Assembly (NCBI GenBank): GCA_002914805.1
Contig: JXTB01000078.1
Coordinates: 617,332 to 681,331, forward strand
DNA length: 64,000 nucleotides
Origin: Parasponia andersonii
Taxonomy: Eukaryota > Streptophyta > Magnoliopsida > Rosales > Cannabaceae
Direction: 5' to 3'
Shown: positions 1-9,524 of the stretch, piece by piece
Numbering within the stretch: the first letter of the stretch is position 1
Layout: each line of letters opens with the position of its first letter
The notes under the pieces: model-generated
What the model saw: only the letters and a program-made list of their open reading frames with translations
The model's database searches: none
What the model was told of the DNA's origin: nothing
Position numbers and translations under genes: made by a program

Positions 1-678
1 AGCCACCTTGCTTCAGCCACCGACCACCACCTTCACCATCAGTCCACGACATCAGCCTCCCAGCCCAAGCACCTCCCACCTGCCGTCAACTACCTTGCCG
101 GCATCGTACCAGTCCGCCATTCCCTCGTCGGCCATGGTTGTGCCACCAACAGCTGCTTGTGACCCGAATTTGACGACCTAGATTTTGTTCATCATTGATT
201 TTGCAAATGCCTTCAACTTTAGCCGCAGATTGCCCAAGTTCTAGACCATACTTGTTGGCGTTCTGTACCAGAGTTATTCTATCCAACCTGTGAAGTTCCA
301 GCCACCTACACGACAAACTTAGTTTTGTTCCTCAACCATATTTTTCGCACCAGCCGCTGGTCCTCACCAGAATTTCAGGCAACCATCTTTTCTGAGTTCT
401 AGCCTCATACAAAGCTACGATCTCCATCTTCAGCCCTTGAATTTGATCTGAAACACTTAAACTCACCAAAATCCCTGTAACTCAGTCCAACTCGGTCGGA
501 CCAGCGAGTCAACTTGGCAAGCTCAGCGAGTCAACTCGCTAGCAAGAGTACTTCACTTCCATTATGATTTCTGGGATGTTTTTCATATTTTTTGAGGTTA
601 TAACATTTTCCTTGGCTGATTGCTGAATTTTGCCACTATTTTTACACACTTTATTGGTAGAATCTTAAAAATTTCACT
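1..678 (+). repeat. Upstream (LTR/leader) region of a decayed chromovirus
   Basis: C-rich at the left edge, becoming AT-rich before the gag start at 679. By position it is the LTR or untranslated leader of the Ty3/gypsy element that follows. No LTR ends or primer-binding site could be fixed because the window starts inside it. The short frames here show no recognised domain. Confidence 0.35.
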
Positions 679-1625
679 ATGACTTCAAGAGATTCAACCA
701 CAAGTCCAACAAAATTCCAACAGAAAGCTACTACTGATGAGCAAATTGTTAATTTGACTTAATTGATTGCTTGATTAGCCAATTCTGTCTCTACTATATA
801 GACCAACAAACCAATAAATCTATTGGGAACAACATGTCAACATTCTTGTGACTCATCAGTCAGAGAATGTTCAAACCAAAATTTTACCCACACCAATCGC
901 TTAAGCTCTATTACATGCTGTTCTTATCACTAACACTGTCGGTGCATTAGACGTTGATACTGATGTCGCCCTGACTACTCACATTTGACAACCTCCTCGA
1001 GTTCTTTTTGTTGGTTCTCATGACTTGACTAAGAAGATTAAAGTCGAAGCTCCTGAATTTGATGGTCGCTATGATCCTGGTGCTTTTCTTGATTGGTTAG
1101 CTTCTATTAAAGAATTTTTTGAGTGATACAACATGAATAATAAACAACGAATTTGCTTTGCAAAGATGAAATTAGTTTGCATTGTTAAGCGCCATTGATG
1201 GAATGTCCTCAATATGGCTCGTTTAGGTCAAATTCCTTTTACTATTTGGGAAGAGACGAAAGCAAAGTTGAAAGAAAAATATTTAAAATATTTGCCTCCA
1301 TCGTATGTTGCTCTACTTAAAAATCAATTTTTGAATCTTTGTCAAGGTTCTTTAACTGTGAACGAATAAGCTGCTAAATTCGAAGATTTCTCAACACGTG
1401 ACATTAATGAAACCGCCTCTTTCACTGTCTCTCAGTTTGTTAATGGTTGGAGGATGGATATCAAGCATAGAGTTCTTTTATAGACTTATGATTTTGTTGA
1501 TGATGCTTATCACAACGCTCTTGAAATTGAGAAGTATCTTGAAATATCTCCTACGCGTCGCACTCAATACACTAAGCCAGCTAATGATAATCTAGCTGCT
1601 CTTCCTTGGTACTTCCTTCCGTGAA
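679..1625 (+). pseudogene. Ty3/gypsy (chromovirus) gag remnant
   Basis: Gag would form the retrotransposon capsid. ATG at 679 opens a short frame that soon hits stops. From about 1039 a clear Gag-like stretch can be read through several stops: a VEAPEFDGRYDPGAF-like motif, DWLASIKEFF, then KAKLKEKYLK and a region ending in ALEIEKYLEISPTRR near 1560. These are Gag motifs of gypsy elements whose capsid region precedes a zinc knuckle. No zinc knuckle, protease or reverse transcriptase follows. At about 1620 the sequence jumps directly to integrase, so several kilobases were deleted. Frameshifts and in-frame stops (for example near 1122 and 1367) make it non-functional. Confidence 0.75.
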
Positions 1626-2819
1626 TTTTTGATATGGGAATTACATGCCAGAGGTTTGTCAAGCCATTTTGGTCGTGGTAAGACTGTAGCACTTGTTGAA
1701 GATCACGTTTATTGGCCTACTTTGAAAAAAGATATTGCACACATTGTTTCACAGTGTCATACTTGCCAGCTTGGTAAAGCTAAGAAACACAAGATTGGCT
1801 TGTATACACCTCTGTCTGTTCCACATACACCTTGGAAAAACCTAAGTATGGATTTTGTCTTAGGGTTGCTTAGTACTACTTGTGGTCATGATTCTATAAT
1901 GGTTGTTATGGATTGATTTTTCAAAATGACTTATTTTATCCCTTATTCTAGGAGTATTGATGCTTCTCATGAGGCCAAGTTGTTTTTCAAGGAAGTAGCT
2001 CATGTTCTATTATCGTTTCTGATAGGGATTTCAAATTTGTTAGCTATTTTTGGAAGACACTGTGGAAATTGTTTGGCACTACGTTGAAGCTTCTTTAGCA
2101 TTCCACTCTCAAACTGATGGTCAAACTAAATTTGTTAACCGAAGTTTAGGTGATCTGCTTCGATGTTAAGTATGTGACAAACTTGGGAATTGGAATCTTA
2201 TTCTTCCTATTGCTAAATTTGTCTACAACAATTCTGTTAGTCGATCGATTGGACAATGTCTTTTTGAGATTGTTACTAGATTTTCTCCTCGCCAACTTGT
2301 TGATTTAATTCCTCTACCTGTTGATTACAGGCCTTCTAATTTAGCTCAAGATTTTACTGATCACATTTGTAGTTTGCATGAAGACATTCGCCGAAAAATT
2401 GCTTTGAGTAGTGAAAAGTATAAGATTTCAGCGGATCTCCATCGTGGACATCAAGAATTTAACGAAGGTGATTGTTATGGTTTGTGTTGAACTTGAGCGT
2501 TTTTCTAAACATGCTGTGATGATGTTGCATGCCCGTTCTCTCGGTCCTTTTCCTATTATACGCAAACTTGGTGCAAATGCTTATATGTTGGACTTACCTC
2601 ATGATTTATCTATTAGTCCTATATTCAATATTGCTGATTTGTCACCATATCATGGTACTTTTGAGCTGCTTGCGTTACCTTCGTCTGTTTCGAATTCTTC
2701 CACCAAAGTTCCTCGTGTTTCTAATGCTGCTATTGTTCCTAATGATGTTACTATGGATGTCTTGGAGGATGAGTTTGTTACTTCTTCTAATGGTGGTTCT
2801 CGTCGATTTCTTGTTCGTT
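1626..2819 (+). pseudogene. Ty3/gypsy chromovirus integrase remnant with chromodomain-side tail
   Basis: Integrase inserts retroelement DNA. The N-terminal HHCC zinc finger is intact: a His in LHARG, a His in SHFG, then CHTC. It is followed by WKNLSMDFVLGL of the catalytic core. The frame is broken at about 1914. Core motifs continue through stops to about 2400 (HSQTDGQTK-like, then YNNSVSRSIGQ). From 2411 the C-terminal part reads through LHARSLGPFPIIRKLGANAY and ends in a FLVR motif just before 2819, the beginning of a chromodomain-like tail. No RT or RNase H is present between gag and this block. A related block lies in inverse orientation at 3183-3645. Confidence 0.85.
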
Positions 2820-2821
2820 AG

Positions 2822-3182
2822 AAGAAAGACAATGTTTTCATATTGGTCGCTATGGCGGTTTGTGGGCGCTTTTGGTCCTTTAGTTTTAGTTTCTCTTTGA
2901 ACGGTCTTCTAGATTGGAGGGGTTTTTTGGGGTTCTTTTGTTCTTTTTGTGGTGGTAGGTTGTCCTAAGTTTGGTTCATTAGTTTTTTCATAGCCTCTTT
3001 TGTTCTGCTCTGTTTTGGGTTTTTGGCTAGTTTGGTGGGGTTTGCTCAGCTTTAGTCTGGCCAGGATCCTCTTGGACCGGATTTTTTGTATGTTCTATTC
3101 TTGGGATTTCTTGGTCCACGTTTGTTTTTTTTCCCTCTTAATTAATACAAAGTTCTTGTTTCTTATGAAATGAAAAAAAATT
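2822..3182 (+). mobile_element. Probable LINE 3' tail fragment
   Basis: T/G-rich sequence with no coding motif. It ends in a TTAATACAAAG-like stretch and an A-run (about 3165-3179). This resembles the 3' untranslated end of plant L1 LINEs, which end in the same way at 9064 and 26518. It sits between the two inverted chromovirus copies. No convincing TSD was found, so the call is tentative. Confidence 0.4.
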
Positions 3183-3645
3183 AGGTGGTAAGTCCAGCAT
3201 ATAAGCATTTGCACCAAGTTTACGTATAACAGGAAAAAGACTGATGGAACAGGCATGCAACTTCTTCACAGCATGTTTAGGAAAACGTTCAGGTGCAACA
3301 CGAACAATAATAGTCACCTTCGTTAAATTCTTGATGTCGATGATGGAGATTTACTGAAATCTTATACTTTTCATTACTCAAAGCAATTTTTTGTCAAATG
3401 TCTTCATGCAAGCTGTGAATGTGATCATCAAAATCGTGAGTAGAATTGGAATGCCTATAATCAGTAGGTAAAGGAATCAAATCAACAGGTTGGTGAGGGG
3501 AAAATCCAGTAACAATTTCGAAAGGACTCTTTCCAATCGATCGATTAACAGAATTATTGTAAGAAAATTCAGCAATAGGAAGAATAAGACCCCAATTCTC
3601 AAGTTTACCTAAACTCTGGTTGACAACTTCAGTTTGATCGAGGGG
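3183..3645 (-). pseudogene. Inverted chromovirus integrase C-terminal remnant
   Basis: Read on the minus strand this is the same integrase region as 2104-2612. It has a DQTEVVNQSLG motif, YNNSVNRSIGKSPFEIVTG, then LIPLPTDYR and LHEDI, ending at LGANAYMLDLP next to 3183. It lacks the zinc finger and the first half of the core. With the + copy it forms an imperfect palindrome with a spacer of about 0.57 kb. It joins protease sequence directly at about 3640, so RT and RNase H are missing here too. Confidence 0.8.
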
Positions 3646-4075
3646 TGCGGGTGAGGTTCTGGCTTAAGATTGAATCTTGCAATGGCGGCTTGGGAAACCA
3701 CATTCATAGTACTTCCTCCATCAATGACTAGCTTATAGGTATCACCATTGAGAGGAACGGAGGTATGGAAAATGTTAGTTCTCTTCCAAGCTTCCGTAGG
3801 AGTAGGAGTTGACAAAATACATCTCATCACAGAGACATGTGAAGCATAATAAATTTCATTATCTTCTTCATACTCAGGAGAATAATCTTCATTGCCAGGA
3901 TCTTCCATTGGAACAATGGTAACAAGCTCTTCATCGTTGGTCTTATTATCATCCTCATCAAAAAGTTTTAACGTAAGAGTACGTTTCGGACAACGAGAGG
4001 CAATATGACCTTTTGCATGACAATTAGAAAGAAAAAACTGAGATCTTCTAGAGGGTGCTAGATCCATTATGCCTT
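3630..4075 (-). pseudogene. Chromovirus gag zinc knuckle and aspartic protease remnant
   Basis: The minus-strand frame at 3609-4067 encodes a damaged CCHC knuckle: NCHAKGHIASRC, where the first Cys position has been lost. An acidic linker rich in Glu and Asp follows, then an aspartic-protease start, LVIDGGSTMNVVS, in which the active-site triad reads DGG rather than DTG or DSG. The protease is cut off after a few dozen residues and continues out of frame into integrase sequence. At 4068-4084 the locus switches to an unrelated copia element on the other strand. Confidence 0.75.
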
Positions 4076-4083
4076 AGTATTTT

Positions 4084-4790
4084 TTGGGAGACGCTATTCT
4101 CACAGTCTCATACTTAATTAATAGAATGCCAATTAGAGTGCTAAATATCCAAACACCTTTTGATTTGTTTTTTAGATATTATCCTTATATACGAACCATG
4201 TCATCTCTATCTCCGAAAGTATTTGGTTGTACTACGTTTGTTCATATTCATAATCATAATTGTAGTAAACTTGATCCTCAAGCATTGAAATGTGTGTTTC
4301 TTGGTTACTCGCCAACTCAAAAGGGATACAAGTGTTATTCACCTACAACAAAAAAACTGCCTTTATGGATGCTAGTTTCTTCGAAAATTGGCCCTTTTTT
4401 TTTTTTCCTCCACTTCACTTCATAGTGAAGTTCAATGCTGGAATATTTCGTTGCAAACACCAAGTCTGTCTAGCCCAAACACCTACCCAAACTCCGTGTC
4501 CATTACCCAGCCTATTATTTCTATCACTAAAAATCCCAATACGAATACAAAACCACGGCTTAATGACACAGTGTTGCGTGTTTACACTTGATGAAATCAT
4601 CCAAGAGTAGTAGAAACGCCAATTCTGAGGCCCTTTTTCACCTAATGTTGAATCTGATTTGGATCTTCCCATTGCATATAGAAAAGGTGTTAGGTTGTGC
4701 ACTCCCCACCTATCGCCTAGTATATTTCTTACCAGAAATTGTCACAATCATATCACACTTTTTTCACTAACCTGGTTGGTACAAAAATTC
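4084..4790 (+). pseudogene. Ty1/copia integrase C-terminal remnant (Copia-1)
   Basis: The end of a copia integrase core. YLINRMPIRVLNIQTPFD is followed by KVFGCTTFVHIHNH, SKLDPQALKCVFLGYS and GYKCYSPTTKK, the hallmark block just before the copia connector. The catalytic D,D part is missing because the element starts abruptly at about 4084. After about 4380 a T-run and frameshifts degrade the connector between integrase and RT. Gag, protease and the 5' LTR are absent. Confidence 0.82.
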
Positions 4791-6240
4791 CGACCCCTAT
4801 ACATGAAGCCTTAAAGGATCCTAAGTGGTGTGATTTTGTGTAAATGAAGAAATGAAGGCCTTAAAGAAAAATTATAGATGGGAGCTTGTGGATTTAACTA
4901 TGGAAAGTGTCCAGTAGGGTGCAAGTGGGTCTTCACAATCAAATACTACTCGAATGGCTTGAGTGAAAGGTTCAAAGCACGATTTGTAGCCAAGGGATTC
5001 ACCCGAACTTATGGTGTGGATTATTAAGAGACTTTTGCACTTGTTGCAAAGTTAAACACTGTTTGGGTGCTCCTATCCTTGGCAGCCAATTGTGATTGGC
5101 AACTAAAACAATTAGACGTGAAGAATGCCTTCCTAAATGGTAAGCGAAAGAAAGAAGTATACACGAGCATCCCATTTTGATTTGAAGACAAATTTGACGC
5201 AAGAAAGGTGTGTAAGCTTAGAAAGTTGCTCTATGGACTAAAATAGTCTCCTAGAGCATGGTTCGATCAGTTTACCAAGTATATTCAAAGTAGTTGTTAT
5301 TCTCAAGCACAATCAGGCCATATGGGTAATTATGAGAAAGAAATGGAGAAACTAAAGAAGGCTTTAGCAAAAGAATTCGAAATAAAAGACCTTGGACAAC
5401 TCTTGGGGATGGAAGTAGCACGGACTAGGAGAGGAATCTCTGTTTCACAGAGAAACACACTTGACTTGTTGAAAGATACTGGCATGTTTGTTTTTAGATC
5501 ATCTGACATAGCTATGGATCAAAATCAGAAACTTGGCAACATTGAAGGAAGCAAGACTATGGACAAAGGAATGTATCAAAGGCTTGTTGGAAAGTTGATT
5601 TTTCTTACACATACCAGACCAGATACTACTTTTTCAATGAGCGTGTTGAGTAAATTAATGTACTCGCCAAATGAAGAACACTTGAAGGCAATCTATCGAT
5701 TTCTTAGGTACCTTAAGGGGACTCATTGGAAAGGATTATTTTTTAGAAAAAATGAAGAAAGGGACTTTGAAGCATACATGGATGCTGATTGGGCAGGTTT
5801 TGTAGTTGATAGAAGATCTATATTTGGGTATTGTACATTTGTGTGGGGAAACTTAGTAATATGGAGGAGCAAGAAACAATCAGTTGTGGCAAGTAGTAGT
5901 GCTAAGGCAGAATTTAGGCTATTGCAGAAGGTATTTGCGAGCTGTTATGGATTAAGCTATTCCGAGGAGAACTAAAAATACAACTAAGTTTGCCAATGAA
6001 GCTATATTGCGACAAGGCAACCATCAGCATCTCACACAATGCTATCACCATGACCGAACTAAACATGTAGAGGTTGATCACCATTTCATCAAGGAGAAGG
6101 TAGAGGCTAGAGAAATTTGCATGACTTGTGTTCTTACTGGAAAACAAGTGGCTGACGTCCTTACTAAAGGACTGTCCAGACATTGCTTCGAGGATCTTAT
6201 AAGCAAATTGGGAGTGCTAGATATATTCTCAGCAGTTTGA
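4791..6240 (+). pseudogene. Ty1/copia reverse transcriptase-RNase H remnant (Copia-1)
   Basis: RT motifs appear in order through several stops: [41 protein letters not shown]-type (LDVKNAFLNG at about 5118) and LYGLKQSPRAWF-type with a stop (about 5230). The segment that should carry the catalytic YVDD is deleted near 5320. A long open frame at 5322-5975 then gives KEFEIKDLGQLLGMEVA, RPDTTFSMSVLSKLM and RNase H motifs (YMDADWAG, KKQSVVASSSAKAEF). After a frameshift, 6007-6240 carries HDRTKHVEVDHHFIKEK and QVADVLTKGLS, ending at TGA 6238-6240. RT activity is impossible without YVDD. Confidence 0.9.
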
Positions 6241-6247
6241 GGGGGAA

Positions 6248-6551
6248 TGTTGAAAATGAGAAGCTTTTTGAATTTAAAAAATTAAATTTAAATGTTTCAA
6301 TTTTTTAGGCAAGATAAGTATGTTTTGTTTAAATTTTAGATTGGGTACTTATTTGTTGTAACTATCCTATCAGTTACTTAGCAGTTATAGAATTATTATA
6401 TAAATAGTGTTGTAATAATAGAATTAATTAATAAAGTCACAAAGTATTTTCTTCTGCCTGTTTATAGTAAATACTCTAATTAGTTGATGTATGGTGATGC
6501 ACAGATGATCAAGGTGATTTCTAAGTTATAGAATATGCTAAATTGTCAACA
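6248..6551 (+). repeat. 3' LTR of Copia-1
   Basis: Begins TGTTGA directly after a GGGGG polypurine tract (6241-6245) that follows the pol stop. It contains a TATA box (TATATAAATAG, 6397-6407) and an AATAAA signal at 6430. TCAACA at 6546-6551 mirrors TGTTGA and is the proposed end. The start is secure. The end is inferred because no second LTR survives for comparison. Confidence 0.6.
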
Positions 6552-7471
6552 ACCAGCCACTGTTTATGTAGAAACAGTAGCTAATCATGCATGCAACGAT
6601 GAAAAGAGGTAATTTATAAGGCATAAATGCAGCTAGAATGGAGAAATGTGGTACTAGGTGTTATATAGAAGTATGGGGATTATTTTCGCCAATCGGATGA
6701 GTGGAAAGTGAGTGAAAGCGAGAGTTCCAGCAACTTCCGTAGCTGGATATGGAAATGGCAGAGAAAAAAGAGAGAGCTGAGTGAGAGCAGTGGGTGAAAA
6801 AGGGCTGGTTGTCCTTCTTTGCTGAAGAGGATTCGTCCTCTATTTATAGGCTGTTAAGCCTAAGTGATTAAGTTAGCAGTGGGGGGACAAGATTACTCTG
6901 GTTAGTTTACTTTTTGCCAAATGTCAAAAACTGCTTCTCTTTTGTCTCCTTGGATCTGCTTCTGTCCACGGTTTTGGTTTGAATTCAACTATAGCTTACA
7001 TAAAATTGTCTTTTTTTGAGAGAGAAAACTTGTTTTTCTTTCTAAACTTGTTTTTCTTTCTTTTCTTATTTCGAATTCAGGAGATAGCCTGAATATAAAT
7101 AGGGTACAACCAGACCAAAGAACCAGCAACCGGAAAAGAAAGAAATCAGAGGAACAATAATATCCCTGATTTTTAGGAATATAAAAATAAAACCTAATCT
7201 TTCAAATCATAGAAATAAAAACTGAATAAAGACTAGAATCAGATTGAGATAAGACTCGATCCGATAGAGAATCAGCTGCTTAAATGATAGAGAATCAGCT
7301 GTTAAATTAACAATTGTCTCAATAAAACTGGATTTTCGACAAAAACTGCTTAGAACTCTCTCAGGGATTTGTAAGCTATCGTAGGACGTATTTTTAGAGC
7401 CGCCACTTTAGCAGTTTTGTAGGAAACTAGGAGTTGAAAACCAGAAAACGACCTGGTTTGGGGATTAATAA
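6552..7471. other. No gene recognised; unique or decayed repeat sequence
   Basis: No domain or open frame of note. It holds a short TATA-like stretch near 6838 (CTATTTATAGG), purine-rich runs at 7020-7070, and two near copies of GATAGAGAATCAGCTG at about 7264 and 7287. It is probably old transposon or intron sequence upstream of MAD1 exon A. Its right end, 7472-7486, is the target of the LINE insertion. Confidence 0.3.
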
Positions 7472-7486
7472 TTCTGCATGCAAACA
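7472..7486. repeat. Left TSD of LINE-1
   Basis: TTCTGCATGCAAACA occurs here and again, identical, at 9065-9079, just beyond the A-rich tail of the LINE. Fifteen base pairs is a normal TSD length for target-primed insertion. Confidence 0.9.
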
Positions 7487-9064
7487 TGGGGAAAAGTGTC
7501 TTGCTGGGCATAAATATGGATGAGGACCAAATTGATACTTTGGCTTCTCTGATTGGGTGTTCAGTGGGCTGTTGGTTGATAAAATATCTTAGTCTACCCT
7601 TAGGGGGGGAGCCTTCTTAGGGCGGACTTTTGGGCTCCGGTGCTTGCCAAATCAGTAAAAGGTTGGATGGGTGGAAAAAGGCTTTTGTATCCAAAGATGG
7701 GAGACTAACCCTAATCCAGTCAGTCTTGATTGCTCTACCAACATACTTTCTCTCTTATTCCGGATTCTAATTGGGGTGGTAGGAGTTATTGAGAAAATCA
7801 CGAGGTATGTTCTTTGGGAAGGAAATGACAACTGGGGGGTGGGCATTTGGTGAAGTGGGAGGCAGTTTGCAAACCTAAAGAGTTTGGGGGCTTGGGTATT
7901 GGCAACATTATTATTCGGAACAGATCCTTGATCACCAAATGGCTTTGGAGATTCCCTTCGGAGCAAGGAACTCTTTGCGGCAAGGTCATCAATTGCAAGT
8001 ATGGCCTTAGCCCCAATGGTTGGGATTCGGGGATGGGGGCAAGAAATACTTATAGAAGCCCTTGGAAATTTATTTCTAGTTGTTTGGAGGAGTTTTAGAA
8101 CCATGTCCATTACAAGGTAGGTAATGGCCTCAAGGTTCGCTACTGGGAAGATATCTGGGCTGGAGATTTCACTTTAGCTGATCATTTTCCTCTGCTATAT
8201 AGACTGGCAGATTCTAAACATGCTTGCATTTCATCCTTAAGAGCTTCAGAAACTACTTAAGGACGGGAAGGTTCTCTTGGAACTTACAATTTTTTAGAAA
8301 TCCTAATGAAAGAGAATTGGAGCAGGTTTGTGACCTTATAACAGTTCTTGATTCGGTTACCTGTCATGTAGATGAAGTTGATAAGAGGATGTGGGATTTG
8401 GTTGACTCCGGAGAGTTCACGTGCAAATCCCTCTTCTTACATCTTAGGGCTAATGCTGGGAGCCTACCTTTCCCTTATTTCTCGTTTATCTGGAAATTTG
8501 AGTGCCCCATGAAAGTCAAAAGTCTTTAGTTGGCTCTTAACCTTAGGCTTAATACGAACGAGGTCCCTCAACGGTGCAGGCCGCTCTCCTACTTGTTGGT
8601 AGGCTGGTGTCTTGTGCGAAAGCAGCAAAGAGACTTGCGACCACCTTTTCTTGCATTGCCCCTTTGCCTCATCGATGCGGTGAAGGTGCTCCTGGCCTGT
8701 GGAGTGTCTTGGGTTTGGCCTCTTCATTGCAAGCATGTCTTCCAACATATGACAGGCTTGGGAAGACGGAAGGTTAGAAGTACAAAGCTGTGGAACGTTA
8801 CTCTTATGGCGATACGTTGGGCCATCTAGTTGGAAAGAAATTAGAGGATTTTTGAAGATAGTAAGGGGTTGTAGAGGTTTTATGGGAAAGGGTGAAATAC
8901 CGGGTTGTGTTGTGGGTGTTTGACAAGAAAGAGTTCAAAGACATTCCTTTCTTTGTTTTAACAAGGGATTGGTGCTTTTGGTTGTAGTTCTGATGATTTC
9001 TCATCATCTTCTTGTACTTTCTGTTTCTTTCTAATAACATTCAGTTTCTTATCAAAAAAAATAT
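7487..9064 (+). mobile_element. 5'-truncated L1-type LINE (LINE-1)
   Basis: A non-LTR retrotransposon copied into the genome by target-primed reverse transcription. The surviving part is the end of ORF2. The first readable motifs are LPLGGSLL and VKRLDGWKKAF, which lie after the RT palm of plant L1 elements. Next come KWEAVCKPKEFGGLGIGNI (7850-7900), the TGRFSWNLQF and MWDLVDSGEFT-like region (8265-8420), and the RT-associated zinc-binding region with FIWKFECPMKVKSL (about 8490). Several frameshifts and stops break it. It ends in an A-rich tail (about 9054-9061) and is bounded by the perfect 15-bp TSD, so the 5' truncation occurred at insertion. Confidence 0.92.
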
Positions 9065-9079
9065 TTCTGCATGCAAACA
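9065..9079. repeat. Right TSD of LINE-1
   Basis: Perfect copy of 7472-7486 immediately after the LINE A-rich tail. It marks the pre-insertion target in the flank of MAD1 exon A. Confidence 0.9.
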
Positions 9080-9361
9080 GTGACATTCCCCTTTGATTTT
9101 ATGCATGCAATTACTCTAATATTTAATGCCTAAAGTCAAAGTTTTCATCTGGGAGCAAACATGTCTTCTATATATAATTTATTTTAGTTTTGTACTTAGT
9201 TTTGGGTCTGCACACCTGTTAACTTATATTAAATCCTTGCTTCATTTAGTAATGCGTATGGGTTTGTGTTTGAAAGTAATTGGTTTGATAAAGTTTCTGA
9301 ATTTGTTTTGTTATTGATTTCTTCCCTAATAATAACTAATTTATTCATTTTCTTATTTAAG

Positions 9362-9524
9362 CTGGGTCATGGAGATTTTTCTGCTGCAAATACAAAAGTA
9401 CTGCGTATGGTGAATACTCTAACAGTTGATAATGAGGCAAAACAAACTATAGAGGCATTACGTACAGAGCTACAGAAGACAAAAGAGAAGTTACGGGCAA
9501 TTGAAGAATTGAACAGCCAGTCAG
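9362..9524 (+). CDS. MAD1: MAD1 exon A (coiled coil)
   Basis: Acceptor TTTAAG ends at 9361 and donor G|GTATT starts at 9525. It opens at LGHGDFSAANTKV and runs through MVNTLTVDNEAKQTIEAL to NSQS, ending in phase 1. The split Gly codon is completed by the next exon. The preceding exon was not found in the window. Confidence 0.93.

Noticed and set aside
9126..9317. Open frame just upstream of MAD1 exon A, considered as an earlier exon
   Set aside because: Hydrophobic translation without coiled-coil character or Mad1 similarity. It is typical AT-rich intron sequence.
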